Source of the DNA: Herbaspirillum huttiense
GTDB taxonomy: Bacteria > Pseudomonadota > Gammaproteobacteria > Burkholderiales > Burkholderiaceae_D
NCBI RefSeq assembly: GCF_004367745.1
Contig: NZ_CP037993.1
Span: 3,472,001-3,536,000 of the forward strand
DNA: 64,000 nt
Direction: 5' to 3'
A program made the translations under genes and the position numbers. This document shows positions 54,919-64,000 of this stretch, one piece after another (the first letter of the stretch is position 1; the number at the start of each line of letters is the position of its first letter). The notes beneath the pieces were generated by a model, which was given only the letters and a program-made list of their open reading frames with translations, ran no database searches and was not told the origin of the DNA.

Positions 54919-55533
54919 AGCCCGCTTGAGCGAGCTTTCGGCTGGCTGGGGTGGCTTGGATTGCGTTCGGTGCGCGCTCAATCGTAGGCTAACGCTCGCT
55001 GCGCGAGCGAGGGATTCGCCCACGTGCCGCGGGCCCGGTTTCGCTTGCAAGCGAAACCTTTCGAATCCCCCCCGCGATGTGCTCAAGCACATCGCTAGGC
55101 GCCACCAAACAAAAAAGCCCGCTTGCGCGGGCTTTCGGCTGGCTGGGGTGGCTTGGATTGCGTTCGGTGCGCGCTCAATCGTAGGCTAACGCTCGCTGCG
55201 CGAGCGAGGGATTCGCCCACGTGCCGCGGGCCCGGTTTCGCTTGCAAGCGAAACCTTTCGAATCCCCCCCGCGATGTGCTCAAGCACATCGCTAGGTGCC
55301 ACCAAATAAAAAAGCCCGCTTGCGCGGGCTTTCGGCTGGCTGGGGTGGCTTGGATTGCGTTCGGTGCGCGCTCAATCGTAGGCTAACGCTCGCTGCGCGA
55401 GCGAGGGATTCGCCCACGTGCCGCGGGCCCGGTTTCGCTTGCAAGCGAAACCTTTCGAATCCCCCCCGCGATGTGCTCAAGCACATCGCTAGGTGCCGCC
55501 AAACAAAAAAGCCCGCTTGCGCGGGCTTTTTTA
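54919..55533. repeat. 197-bp tandem repeat, three units plus a partial fourth
   Basis: Units lie at 54919-55115, 55116-55312 and 55313-55509; the partial fourth (55510-55533) is the terminator hairpin of the tRNA operon. The units are nearly identical (differences such as CGCCACC/TGCCACC/TGCCGCC near their ends). Each contains several hairpins: GCCCGC/GCGGGC, CGCTCGC/GCGAGCG, a 22-bp perfect palindrome with half GGTTTCGCTTG, and CGATGTGCT/AGCACATCG. Each also has a TTTCGAATCCCCC string like a tRNA T-arm. Short open frames in them repeat with the unit and are not credible genes. Confidence 0.95.
55505..55532 (-). terminator. Terminator of the tRNA operon
   Basis: GCCCGC (55511-55516) and GCGGGC (55521-55526) form a tight hairpin, flanked by six A and six T. 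It lies a few bases after the last tRNA-Glu on the minus strand. Near-identical hairpins begin each 197-bp repeat unit. Confidence 0.85.
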
Positions 55534-55535
55534 TT

Positions 55536-55611
55536 TGGCGTCCCCTGGGGGATTCGAACCCCCGTACTCACCGTGAAAGGGTGATGTCCTAGGCCTCTAG
55601 ACGAAGGGGAC
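55536..55611 (-). tRNA. tRNA-Glu (UUC)
   Basis: 76 nt with encoded CCA. The acceptor is GTCCCCT, the T-arm GGGGGTTCGAATCCCCC, and the anticodon loop CTTTCAC gives anticodon TTC. It is the last gene of the minus-strand tRNA operon. Confidence 0.97.
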
Positions 55612-55684
55612 AAAACGGTCACAACTACAACATTCCTCGAATCAGCTCTTCCGCCAATTCACCCCACATTTCCATGTGGGTCGC

Positions 55685-55760
<76 letters not shown>

Positions 55761-55838
55761 TGCGAAAGGAAAAGTCCCAAACTACAGACTATCCAACCTC
55801 AAGGTAGCCTGACCGGTCAGATCAGACTACTTACTACC

Positions 55839-55914
55839 TGGCGTCCCCTGGGGGATTCGAACCCCCGTACTCACCGTGAAAGGGTGATGTCCTAGGCCTC
55901 TAGACGAAGGGGAC
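55839..55914 (-). tRNA. tRNA-Glu (UUC)
   Basis: 76 nt, apparently identical to the copy at 55536-55611 (anticodon TTC in CTTTCAC, encoded CCA). Confidence 0.97.
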
Positions 55915-55970
55915 ACTGTACCGCTACATACCTGCGCTGCCTGCTGGGTGACAGCGCAGATATCAAAATC

Positions 55971-56046
55971 TGGCGTCCCCTGGGGGATTCGAACCCCCGT
56001 ACTCACCGTGAAAGGGTGATGTCCTAGGCCTCTAGACGAAGGGGAC
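55971..56046 (-). tRNA. tRNA-Glu (UUC)
   Basis: 76 nt, third identical tRNA-Glu copy; the spacer to the second copy is 56 bp. Confidence 0.97.
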
Positions 56047-56126
56047 AAGCAGGTACTTCACATTACTTCTTACTTCTACACTTCAAGCTTCGCCTGAAAT
56101 ATCACCGCCAAACATCTGCGGGTCGC

Positions 56127-56202
<76 letters not shown>

Positions 56203-56218
56203 GTTGCGAAGAAGCGAG

Positions 56219-56247
56219 ATTATGCAATACCTCTTTTCAAAAGACAA
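56219..56247 (-). promoter_or_regulatory. Promoter of the tRNA operon
   Basis: On the minus strand: -35 TTGTCT (56242-56247), a 17-bp spacer and -10 CATAAT (56219-56224). The start would be about 10 bases before tRNA-Ala (56202). It lies in the 73-bp AT-rich gap after gltX. Confidence 0.7.
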
Positions 56248-56275
56248 CAGCTTTTTGAAAAATAATTTCTTTTTT

Positions 56276-57676
56276 TCAAAGATATGCCGCCAAGCGTGCC
56301 TCTACAGCCTCACGGCCAAACAATTGCAGCACGGCGTCAATGGCCGGCGTCTGCAATTGCCCCGCCACGATCAGGCGCAACGGCATCGCCAGCTGTGGCA
56401 TCTTGATGCCGTGCGCAGCCAGCACTTCCTTGATCATCGGCGCAATCGCTTCCTTGCTCCACTCCACCGTCGCCACGCGCTGGGCAAAGTCAGCCAGCGC
56501 CGGCTTGATCGCCTCGGTAATGTGCTGCGCCACCAGGGCCGCATCCGGGGCCGGCTGGCGATAGAACATCAGCGCCGCAGCCGCAATCTCGTTGACGGTA
56601 TTGGCACGATCCTTCAGCAGAGCAATCACGGCCGCCAGATCAGGCGCACCTTCGAATACCGCACCCTGTGCCTGCAGCAACGGGCGGACCAGATCCGCCA
56701 GGCGAGCGTTGTCGGCCAGCTTGATGTAATGGTTGTTGAGCCAGTTCAGCTTTTCCGGATTGAATTGCGCCGGCGCCTTGGTCAGGTGATCCAGGTCGAA
56801 CCATTCGCAGAACTGCTGCATCGAGAAAATCTCGTCGTCACCATGGCTCCAGCCCAGGCGCGCCAGATAGTTCAGCATGGCCTCAGGCAGATATCCCTGG
56901 GCCGGGTAATCCATCACGCTCACCGCACCGTGGCGCTTGGACAGCTTTTCGCCATCCGCCCCCAGGATCATCGGCACGTGGCCATACTCGGGCAGCGTGC
57001 CGCCGAGGGCCTTCAGGATATTGATCTGGCGCGGCGTATTGTTCACATGGTCGTCGCCACGGATGACGTGGGTGATCTTCATGTCCCAGTCATCCACCAC
57101 AACACAGAAGTTGTAGGTCGGCGTGCCGTCCGGACGGGCGATCACCAGGTCGTCCAGCTCACGGTTGGAGATGGTGATGGGACCCTTGACCACATCATTC
57201 CAGCTGACTTCCCCGTCTTGCGGATTCTTGAAACGCACCACCGGCTTGCGCCCTTCCGGGATGGCCGGCAAGGTCTTGCCCGGTTCCGGACGCCAGGTGC
57301 CGTCGTAGCGCGGCTTCTCGCCGGCCGCACGCTGGCGCTCGCGCATGGCTTCCACTTCTTCCGGGGTGCAGTAGCAGTAGTAGGCCGTACCCTGCTCCAG
57401 CATCTGGCCGATCACTTCGCGATAGCGATCCATGCGCTTCATCTGGTAGAACGGACCTTCGTCATGCTCCAGCCCCAGCCACTGCATGCCCTCGATGATG
57501 GCCTGCACCGCTTCCGGGGTGGAACGCTCGACGTCGGTATCTTCGATGCGCAGCACGAAAGTGCCGCCGAAGCGACGGGCATAGGCCCAGGAGAACAGCG
57601 CCGTGCGGGCACCGCCCAGGTGCAGGTAGCCGGTGGGGCTGGGAGCGAAACGGGTACGAACTTGAGTGGCAGTCAT
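56276..57676 (-). CDS. gltX: Glutamyl-tRNA synthetase
   Basis: A 466-residue class I synthetase. The HIGH motif appears as [16 protein letters not shown] (~residues 13-28) and the KMSKS motif as [15 protein letters not shown] (~243-257). The Asp/Glu discrimination region and the anticodon-binding C-terminus are full length. It charges tRNA-Glu; three tRNA-Glu genes follow on the same strand, an apt arrangement. The length is normal for bacterial GltX. Confidence 0.97.
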   Translation of the reverse strand: MTATQVRTRFAPSPTGYLHLGGARTALFSWAYARRFGGTFVLRIEDTDVERSTPEAVQAIIEGMQWLGLEHDEGPFYQMKRMDRYREVIGQMLEQGTAYYCYCTPEEVEAMRERQRAAGEKPRYDGTWRPEPGKTLPAIPEGRKPVVRFKNPQDGEVSWNDVVKGPITISNRELDDLVIARPDGTPTYNFCVVVDDWDMKITHVIRGDDHVNNTPRQINILKALGGTLPEYGHVPMILGADGEKLSKRHGAVSVMDYPAQGYLPEAMLNYLARLGWSHGDDEIFSMQQFCEWFDLDHLTKAPAQFNPEKLNWLNNHYIKLADNARLADLVRPLLQAQGAVFEGAPDLAAVIALLKDRANTVNEIAAAALMFYRQPAPDAALVAQHITEAIKPALADFAQRVATVEWSKEAIAPMIKEVLAAHGIKMPQLAMPLRLIVAGQLQTPAIDAVLQLFGREAVEARLAAYL

Positions 57677-57694
57677 GATAGCGAGTAAAAATCA

Positions 57695-57722
57695 GGCCGG
57701 TCCTGGAATGCCAGGGCCGGCC
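57695..57722 (-). terminator. Terminator between mrp and gltX
   Basis: GGCCGG-T-CCTGG (57695-57706) pairs with CCAGG-G-CCGGCC (57711-57722) with a 4-nt loop. On the minus strand it is followed by TGATTTTTA. A second hairpin (AAAGGCGT/ACGCCTTT, around 57747-57769) precedes it. Confidence 0.8.
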
Positions 57723-57811
57723 ATCGGTCAAGCAAAGGAATTCGGAAAGGCGTCATTTTAACGCCTTTGCAGGGCGGCACGCCATGCCGGCGGGCCGCCC
57801 CGGGGCGCACA

Positions 57812-58900
57812 TCAGTCGTTCTGCACCACGATGCTGGGGAACTTGCTGGTCATGTCGCGCGCCTTCTCGGCCACCTTCACGGCCACCTTGCGGGCGATGG
57901 CCTTGTAGATCTCGGCGACCTTGCCGTCCGGATCGGCCACCACGGTGGGCTTGCCGGAATCGGTCTGCTGGCGGATTTCCATGGTCAGCGGCAAGGCCCC
58001 CAGGAAGTCCACGCCGAAGTCCGCACACATCTTCTCGCCACCGCCCACGCCGAAAATGGGCTCGGCATGGCCGCAGTTGGAACAAACGTGCATGCTCATG
58101 TTTTCCACGATGCCCAGGATGGGGATGCCGACCTTCTCGAACATGCGCAAACCCTTGCGGGCATCCAGCAGAGCGATGTCCTGCGGGGTGGTGACGATGA
58201 CCGCACCGGTGACCGGCACCTTCTGCGACAAGGTCAGCTGCACATCGCCAGTGCCCGGCGGCATGTCGACGATCAAGTAATCCAGGTCGCGCCAGTTGGT
58301 CTGGTCCAGCAATTGCTGCAGGGCTTGCGTGACGATGGGGCCGCGCCAGACCATGGGCTCGTCCGGATCGATCATGAAACCGATGGACGAGACCTGCAGG
58401 CCGTGGTTTTCCAGCGGCTCCATGGTCTTGCCATCCTTGGTCTCGGGCTGGCCGGAGATGCCCATCATCATGGGCTGCGAAGGACCATAGATATCGGCAT
58501 CCAGGATACCCACGCGCGCGCCCTCGGCCGACAGCGCCAGCGCCAGGTTGACCGCCGTGGTGGATTTGCCCACCCCGCCCTTGCCCGACGCCACGGCGAT
58601 GATGTTCTTGACGTTGCTCTTGAGCTTGATGCCGCGCTGCACCGCGTGCGCCACGATCTTGAAGTAGACGTTGGCCTCGACTGCGGTCACGCCCGGCAGC
58701 TTGCCCAGCGCCTCTTCGACCAGCTGGCGGATAGGTGCAATCTGGCTGGCCGCCGGATAGCCCAGCTCCACATCCAGCAGCACGCGGCCAGCCTCGACGC
58801 GGATGTTGCGGGCTTCCTTGCCACGGATCATGTCCTTGCCGGTATTGGGGTCGATCACCTGCAACAGGGCCGCCTTGATCTCTTCCACGGTAATGCTCAT
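57812..58900 (-). CDS. apbC: Mrp/ApbC family iron-sulfur carrier ATPase
   Basis: A 362-residue protein. The N-terminal MIP18/DUF59 domain (~1-90) is followed by a deviant P-loop VASGKGGVGKSTTAVNLA (~103-120), DADIYGPSQP, and VDMPPGTGDVQLTL. The C-terminal cluster-binding pair is in HVCSNCGHAEPIFG. It assembles and transfers Fe-S clusters. ATG 58900 has AAGGAG upstream. It is divergent from metG. Confidence 0.93.
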   Translation of the reverse strand: MSITVEEIKAALLQVIDPNTGKDMIRGKEARNIRVEAGRVLLDVELGYPAASQIAPIRQLVEEALGKLPGVTAVEANVYFKIVAHAVQRGIKLKSNVKNIIAVASGKGGVGKSTTAVNLALALSAEGARVGILDADIYGPSQPMMMGISGQPETKDGKTMEPLENHGLQVSSIGFMIDPDEPMVWRGPIVTQALQQLLDQTNWRDLDYLIVDMPPGTGDVQLTLSQKVPVTGAVIVTTPQDIALLDARKGLRMFEKVGIPILGIVENMSMHVCSNCGHAEPIFGVGGGEKMCADFGVDFLGALPLTMEIRQQTDSGKPTVVADPDGKVAEIYKAIARKVAVKVAEKARDMTSKFPSIVVQND

Positions 58901-59130
58901 TGGTTCTCCTTGCTCAGAACCCGCAAGTCTAAACCAATCGCGCCAGGGCCGCCCTGTGCGGCAATCAAACCACCCTTGCACAAAGCTTCACTTTGATTGC
59001 AATGGAGCAACTACTGCGCCCAAGGCCCTGTGGCTGATAGAATGCCCCTCTTTCATGGCAGTTTTCTTGCAGCTTTCTTGCTTTTTCGGCGCGCACGCGC
59101 CTTAACCTACTTGCATCGTCCGTATCGCCA

Positions 59131-61194
59131 ATGAGCACTTCCGCACCTCGCCAACTCTTCGTCACGACCGCACTCCCCTACGCCAACGGCGCTTTCCACA
59201 TCGGCCACATCATGGAATACATCCAGGCCGATATCTGGGTCCGGTTCCAGCGAATGCAGGGCAATGAGGTGCACTTCGTCGGTGCCGACGACGCCCACGG
59301 CGCGCCCATCATGATCGCCGCCGAAAAGGCCAACATCACGCCGCAGCAGTTCGTGGCCAACATCGCCGCCGGTCGCAAGCAGTACCTGGATGGCTTCCAC
59401 ATCGCCTTCGACAACTGGAGCTCCACCGACAGCCCCGAGAACCACGAACTGTCCCAGGAGATCTACCGCGCCCTGCGCGACGAGGCCAAGCTCATCTCCA
59501 CCAAGACCATCGACCAGTTCTACGATCCGGTGAAGAACATGTTCCTGCCTGACCGCTACATCAAGGGCGAATGCCCCAAGTGCGGCACCAAGGACCAGTA
59601 CGGCGACTCCTGCGAGAACTGCAGCGCGGTCTATTCCCCGACCGACCTGAAGAATCCTTACTCGACCCTCTCGGGCGCAACCCCGCTGATGAAGTCGTCT
59701 GAACATTTCTTCTTCAAGCTCTCGGATCCGAAATGCGTGGCCTTCCTGCGCGAATGGGCGCTGGACAGCAACCGCCTGCAACCGGAAGTGGCCAACAAGG
59801 CCCGCGAGTGGCTGGACGGCGAAGACGGCCTGGGCGACTGGGACATCAGCCGCGACGCGCCCTACTTCGGCATCGAGATCCCGGACGCACCGGGCAAGTA
59901 CTTCTACGTCTGGCTGGACGCGCCCATTGGCTACCTGGCCTCGCTGAAGAATTACTTCGTCAAGACCGGGCGCGACTTCGACGCCTTCATGGCCGATGAC
60001 AAGACCGAGCAGTATCACTTCATCGGCAAGGACATCACCTACTTCCACACCCTGTTCTGGCCCGCCATGCTCAAGTTCGCCGGCCGCAAGACGCCGACCA
60101 ACGTGTTCGCGCACGGCTTCATCACGGTCAGCGGCGAGAAGATGTCCAAGTCGCGCGGCACCGGCATCTCGCCGCTGCGCTACCTCGATATCGGCATGAA
60201 CCCGGAATGGCTGCGCTACTACATCGCCGCCAAGCTCAACGCCAAGGTGGAAGACGTGGACTTCAACCCGGACGACTTCGTCGCCCGCGTCAACGCCGAC
60301 CTGATCGGCAAGTATGTCAACATCGCCAGCCGCGCTGCCGGTTTCATCGCCAAGCGCTTCGAAGGCCGCGTGACCACCCGGTGGGCCACTGCTGACGATG
60401 CCTTCCTGGCCAAGCTGCGCGGCGTGGCTGAAGAGATCCGCAGCCTCTACGAGCAGCGCGAATACGGCAAGGCCCTGCGCCTGGTGATGGAGCAAGCTGA
60501 CGCCATCAACGCCTACGTGGACGCCAACAAGCCCTGGGAACTGGCCAAGGACAGCAGCAAGGATGCGCAATTGCATGAAGTCTGCAGCCGCCTGCTGGAA
60601 GCCTTCCGCATCCTGACCGTCTACCTCAAGCCGGTGCTGCCGCAACTGGCCGCCCAGGTGGAAGCCTTCCTGCAGGTCCAGCCCTTCCAGTGGAGCGATG
60701 TGGCCGTGCCGCTGGCCGATGGCCACGTCATCAATGCCTATTCGCACCTGATGCAGCGCGTCGATCCCAAGATGCTGGATGCCCTGTTCGAAGCGCCGGA
60801 AGCGCCTGCAGCCGCACCCGCAGCAGCGGAAAGCGCCATCGAAGAGCTGGCGCCGGAAATCTCCATCGATGACTTCGCCAAGGTCGACCTGCGCATCGCC
60901 AAGATCGTCAACTGCGAAGCGGTGGAAGGCTCCACCAAGCTGCTGCGCCTGACCCTGGATGCCGGTGAAGGCCGCACCCGCAATGTCTTCTCGGGCATCG
61001 CCTCGGCCTACAAGCCGGAAGAACTGGTCGGCAAGCTGACCGTGATGGTGGCCAACCTGGCGCCGCGCAAGATGAAGTTCGGTGTCTCCGAGGGCATGGT
61101 GCTGGCCGCCTCCGCCAAGGACGAGAAAGCCAATCCGGGCATCTACGTGCTCAACCCCTGGCCGGGTGCCGAGCCGGGCATGCGCGTGCGCTGA
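59131..61194 (+). CDS. metG: Methionyl-tRNA synthetase
   Basis: A 687-residue class I synthetase. [21 protein letters not shown]. Zinc knuckle: [17 protein letters not shown] (~150-166). [17 protein letters not shown] (~335). The C-terminal EMAP/Trbp111-type tRNA-binding domain starts at [19 protein letters not shown] (~590). An Ala/Pro linker precedes it. The long form with the appended domain is usual in proteobacteria. It is divergent from mrp/apbC, a common neighbour order. Confidence 0.97.
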   Translation: MSTSAPRQLFVTTALPYANGAFHIGHIMEYIQADIWVRFQRMQGNEVHFVGADDAHGAPIMIAAEKANITPQQFVANIAAGRKQYLDGFHIAFDNWSSTDSPENHELSQEIYRALRDEAKLISTKTIDQFYDPVKNMFLPDRYIKGECPKCGTKDQYGDSCENCSAVYSPTDLKNPYSTLSGATPLMKSSEHFFFKLSDPKCVAFLREWALDSNRLQPEVANKAREWLDGEDGLGDWDISRDAPYFGIEIPDAPGKYFYVWLDAPIGYLASLKNYFVKTGRDFDAFMADDKTEQYHFIGKDITYFHTLFWPAMLKFAGRKTPTNVFAHGFITVSGEKMSKSRGTGISPLRYLDIGMNPEWLRYYIAAKLNAKVEDVDFNPDDFVARVNADLIGKYVNIASRAAGFIAKRFEGRVTTRWATADDAFLAKLRGVAEEIRSLYEQREYGKALRLVMEQADAINAYVDANKPWELAKDSSKDAQLHEVCSRLLEAFRILTVYLKPVLPQLAAQVEAFLQVQPFQWSDVAVPLADGHVINAYSHLMQRVDPKMLDALFEAPEAPAAAPAAAESAIEELAPEISIDDFAKVDLRIAKIVNCEAVEGSTKLLRLTLDAGEGRTRNVFSGIASAYKPEELVGKLTVMVANLAPRKMKFGVSEGMVLAASAKDEKANPGIYVLNPWPGAEPGMRVR

Positions 61195-61235
61195 GGCATT
61201 CGCCGCCGATTGCCTGTGCAGGAGGAAAGAACGTC

Positions 61236-61715
61236 ATGAACCTGGTGATACGTGAAGCCACCTCGGAAGATGCCAGTCTGATCGCCGAACTGACCCGTCA
61301 CAGCTGGGCCAACAAGGTTGCGCCCAGTTCCTCGGGTCACCGCGAGGCCCCCGACCATGTGCAGGAAGACCTGCAGCATGGCGGTGCCTTCATCCTGCTC
61401 AGTGGCGAGACGCCCGCCGGTTCGGTGCGCTGGCTGCCTCTGGACACCGAAAGCGATGTCTGGGAAATCCGCCGCATGGGCATCGCCCCGGCGTTCCGGG
61501 GCGAACGCCTGTCCCAGCACCTGATGGAAGCCCTGATCCATCGTGCCCAGTCAGCCGATGTGCGCGAATTGCGGCTGGCGGTACGCACCGATCAGGTGCA
61601 GCTGGTGGACCTGTATGCCGCCTTCGGCTTCGAGATCGCGCCGGAACTGGAATACACCCGCGCCAATCCGCAGGAAGCCCCGCCCATCGTGATGCGGCGC
61701 GTGATGCGGCACTGA
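61236..61715 (+). CDS. GNAT-family N-acetyltransferase
   Basis: A 159-residue GNAT protein. The acetyl-CoA site motif A is visible as IRRMGIAPAFRGERLSQHLM (~80-99), preceded by the beta-strand GSVRWLPLDTESDVWEI and followed by LVDLYAAFGFEIAPELEY. The substrate is unknown. AGGAGGAAAG lies 5-15 bases before the ATG. It is a single gene after metG. Confidence 0.88.
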   Translation: MNLVIREATSEDASLIAELTRHSWANKVAPSSSGHREAPDHVQEDLQHGGAFILLSGETPAGSVRWLPLDTESDVWEIRRMGIAPAFRGERLSQHLMEALIHRAQSADVRELRLAVRTDQVQLVDLYAAFGFEIAPELEYTRANPQEAPPIVMRRVMRH

Positions 61716-61937
61716 TGTTTCTCCTCCTGTGATCCCTCTTGAAAGCGACGCCTGGTGCGTCGCTTTTCTTTTGCCTCCCCGCCACCTCGGCAAATTGGAA
61801 CGTTTGTTCATCAAGCGGTAACAATCGCTCGCTACCATCGTGAAAACGTTGTCAGGAGGCCAAGCCCGCCTGGCCTGCCGGGGGGCAGTCCAAGGGCATG
61901 CGCCATCAGTTCACATTCACAGGTAAGCACAATAACA

Positions 61938-62918
61938 ATGGCCCAAGGGGATAGACAGGAAACTGCCTACATGGCGGTGCGCGTAGCGCGGCTCTACTAC
62001 TTCCAGAACATGACCACCGCCGCGATTGCCGACGAAATCGGGACTTCGCGCGCGACCGTCTCGCGCCTGCTGTCCTTCGCACTGGAGCGCGGACTGGTGG
62101 AAATCCGCGTGCACGACCCGCAGCAGGTCTCCGGCAGCCTGGAAGCGGCCATCGCCCATCACTATCGCCTGCGGTCGATCCAGGTAGTGCCCGTGGCGGC
62201 GGCAGCCACCGACAAGGAAACCCTGCAGCGGGTCACCTGCCACGCTGCTGCCTACGTCAACTCCCTGGTCACGCCGGGCACCGTCATCGGCCTGGCCTGG
62301 GGCACGACCGTGGCACAGATCGCCGACCAGTTGCTGCCACGCCATGTGCATGACGTGGACGTGGTCGCCTTGAATGGCTCCGGCAGCGGTGCCAGCTTCA
62401 TCAACAGCTTCAGCGAATCCATCGTCTCGCGCTTTGCCCAGAACTATGGTGCACGCGCCCATCACCTGCCGGTGCCGGCGTTCTTCGACTATCCCGAAAC
62501 GCGCACGGCTTTATGGCGAGAAAAGAGCATCAAGGCCATCCGCGACCTGCAGGAACGCGCCTCCATCCTGCTGTTCTCCATCGGGGCCGAGGCCACCGGC
62601 AGCTATATCCATACCGCCGGCTATCTGGGTGAAGAAGAACGCCAGATCCTGCGCGACGAAGGCCTGGTCGGCGACATCGCCACGGTCTTCTTCCGTGCCG
62701 ATGGTTCCTGGCGCGATGTGGCCTTCAATGCCCGCAACAGCGGCCCGGACATGGAATGCTTTGCGCGCGCCGCGCATTCGCTGTGCGTGGTCTCCGGCAC
62801 CGGCAAGCTGCCGGGCCTCAAAGCCGCATTGCGCGGCGGCTTCATCAACGAACTGATCATCGACGAACCGAGCGCGCGCCTGCTGGTGGAGCAGATCCGC
62901 AGCGGCGCGGCGGCGTGA
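61938..62918 (+). CDS. SorC/DeoR-family sugar-binding transcriptional regulator
   Basis: A 326-residue regulator. The N-terminal HTH (~10-55) reads RVARLYYFQNMTTAAIADEI then SRATVSRLLSFALERGLVEI. The C-terminal SorC-type sugar-phosphate domain contains VIGLAWGTTVAQIADQLLP and LPGLKAALRGGFINELIIDE. It likely responds to a phosphorylated sugar or polyol. It starts at ATG 61938 and directly precedes a UgpC-type ABC ATPase (24 bp), probably the first gene of its target operon. Confidence 0.92.
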   Translation: MAQGDRQETAYMAVRVARLYYFQNMTTAAIADEIGTSRATVSRLLSFALERGLVEIRVHDPQQVSGSLEAAIAHHYRLRSIQVVPVAAAATDKETLQRVTCHAAAYVNSLVTPGTVIGLAWGTTVAQIADQLLPRHVHDVDVVALNGSGSGASFINSFSESIVSRFAQNYGARAHHLPVPAFFDYPETRTALWREKSIKAIRDLQERASILLFSIGAEATGSYIHTAGYLGEEERQILRDEGLVGDIATVFFRADGSWRDVAFNARNSGPDMECFARAAHSLCVVSGTGKLPGLKAALRGGFINELIIDEPSARLLVEQIRSGAAA

Positions 62919-62942
62919 TCGCATCTCCACGAGGAAACCAGC

Positions 62943-63992
62943 ATGGCAGCCATCTCCTTGCAGGGCGTCTGCAAGCACTGGGGTCAAGCCCAGGCGGTGA
63001 GCAACATCGATTTTGAGGTCAAGTCGGGGCAGTTCACCGTCCTGCTGGGGCCTTCGGGCTGCGGCAAGTCGACCACCCTGCGCCTGATCGCAGGACTGGA
63101 CAAACCCACTTCCGGCAGCATCCACATTGGCGGCCGCGATGTCACGCAACTGCCCCCGGCCCAGCGCAAGATTTCCATGGTGTTCCAGTCGTATGCGCTG
63201 TTCCCGCACCTGAGCGTGCGCGACAACATTCTCTTCGGCGTGCGCGTGCGCAAGGAGCCGCGTGCAGGCCATGCGTCACGCCTGCAGCGCGTGGCTGACA
63301 TTCTCGGCCTGTCGCACCTGCTGGAGCGCCGCCCGGCGCAGCTCTCCGGCGGCCAGCAGCAGCGCGTAGCGCTGGGCCGCGCCATCATTGCCGATGCGCC
63401 GGTGTGCCTGATGGATGAACCGCTCTCCAACCTCGATGCGCAGCTGCGCCAGGAAATGCGCCGTGAGATCCGCGCCCTGCAGCAGCAACTGAACATGACC
63501 ATGGTCTACGTCACCCACGACCAGACCGAAGCCATGAGCATGGCGGACCAGGTGATCCTGCTGCGCGAAGGCCGCATCGAACAGGACGCGGCTCCCGCCG
63601 ATCTCTACGCCCAGCCGGCCACGGCCTTTGCCGCCCGCTTCATCGGCACGCCGCCGATGAACCTGCTGCCCCTGCAAGCGCATGCGCAAGGCCTGGCCAT
63701 TGCCGGTAGCGACGTGGTGCTGCACGAGCTCGGCCAGATATCCCTGCAACTCGGGCTGCGCCCTGAACACATCCGCCTGGCAGCGGCCAGCGAGGCCACT
63801 GCGTCCGCCCAGGTGGAAACGGTCGAATACTTCGGTGCCGACACCATCATCGCCGCGCGCATCGGCAACGCCTCGCTGCTGGTGCGCGCGCCCGGACAAC
63901 ACCGGTTCAACGCGGGCGAAACGGTTCACCTGGCCTGGGATGCCCGCGACCAGTATTTCTTCGAACAGGAGAGCGGCCTGCGCCGGTCCTGA
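62943..63992 (+). CDS. ABC transporter ATPase, UgpC/MalK type
   Basis: A 349-residue ATP-binding protein of the CUT1 sugar/polyol/glycerol-phosphate class. Walker A: LLGPSGCGKSTTLRLIAGLD. Q-loop: VFQSYALFPHL. Signature: LSGGQQQRVALGRAI. Walker B: VCLMDEPLSNLD. H-loop: VTHDQTEAMSMADQV. The C-terminal ~110 residues form the TOBE regulatory region (GLRPEHIRLA). GAGGAAA precedes the ATG. The permease and binding-protein genes probably lie past the window end. The substrate is unknown. Confidence 0.92.
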   Translation: MAAISLQGVCKHWGQAQAVSNIDFEVKSGQFTVLLGPSGCGKSTTLRLIAGLDKPTSGSIHIGGRDVTQLPPAQRKISMVFQSYALFPHLSVRDNILFGVRVRKEPRAGHASRLQRVADILGLSHLLERRPAQLSGGQQQRVALGRAIIADAPVCLMDEPLSNLDAQLRQEMRREIRALQQQLNMTMVYVTHDQTEAMSMADQVILLREGRIEQDAAPADLYAQPATAFAARFIGTPPMNLLPLQAHAQGLAIAGSDVVLHELGQISLQLGLRPEHIRLAAASEATASAQVETVEYFGADTIIAARIGNASLLVRAPGQHRFNAGETVHLAWDARDQYFFEQESGLRRS

Positions 63993-64000
63993 CCCGTAAA

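Noticed and set aside
54919-55509. CRISPR array
   Set aside because: Units are 197 bp and identical throughout, with no alternating short repeats and unique spacers, and no cas genes.
54926-55592. Repeated 64-98 codon frames in the tandem repeat (both strands)
   Set aside because: They recur exactly with the 197-bp unit, are full of hairpin-derived codons and have no ribosome-binding sites.
55250-55611. Phage or island attachment site at tRNA-Glu
   Set aside because: The T-arm-like TTTCGAATCCCCC in the repeats is in the opposite orientation and short; no integrase gene or second tRNA 3' end is seen.

Overview
The window reads as chromosome of a high-GC betaproteobacterium, most likely Herbaspirillum or a close Oxalobacteraceae relative. 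Reasons: EarP next to an arginine-32 type EF-P, a cyd operon carrying CydP, MsrPQ with an HprRS-like two-component pair, mmsAB, many periplasmic binding proteins and dense GC-rich genes. The genus is inference from gene content, not from a search.

Layout. 1-4945: a divergent island of DUF4178, SPFH/SHOCT and DUF350 proteins facing a membrane spermidine-synthase-like protein and a Tat-exported FAD protein, probably a membrane/polyamine stress unit. 5012-11033: chemoreceptor, MocR regulator, degradative HMG-CoA reductase and an orphan binding protein. 11435-13633: MFS transporter and two tandem XRE regulators. 13636-23826: a type I secretion/adhesin locus (ABC exporter, HlyD, TolQ-like, adhesin, EAL protein, TolC, TPR-glycosyltransferase). 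In it the HlyD, TolQ-like and adhesin genes are collapsed into one chimeric, frameshifted ORF. 23882-28674: periplasmic methionine-sulfoxide repair (MsrA, MsrQ, MsrP) with its divergent two-component system and a perfect HprR/CusR-type box. 28604-34164: an AI-2E family permease, then the gbsR-like/cydP/cydA/cydB/cydX operon, whose upstream region has an FNR-like box and two perfect palindromes. 34269-38084: DUF2867, Ohr/OhrR, EarP and EF-P. 38171-45062: D-erythronate dehydrogenase with its GntR regulator, mmsBA with a binding protein and a LysR regulator. 45154-48945: DJ-1/PfpI protein, ECF sigma factor with a small membrane protein, FAD monooxygenase and enoyl-CoA hydratase. 49108-54714: a compact T6SS effector module (DUF4123 chaperone, VasX-like effector, DUF6708 protein) without a VgrG. 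54919-55533: three 197-bp tandem repeats. 55536-57676: five tRNA genes (Glu, Ala) beside gltX. 57812-63992: Mrp/ApbC, MetRS, GNAT, SorC regulator and a UgpC-type ATPase.

How parts work together: several blocks are self-contained regulatory circuits whose operators can be read directly. These are HprR box/msrPQ/hprRS, GbsR palindrome/cyd, a TNGTNNNACNA site at denD, and a MocR dyad at mvaA. The adhesin locus carries a 23-nt element plus a small inverted repeat twice, upstream of its two transcription units. The most unusual items are the adhesin-locus chimera, the repeated leader element, the orphan T6SS effector module with a low-GC toxin end, the tRNA-linked tandem repeat and the DUF4178/SPFH/DUF350/polyamine island.
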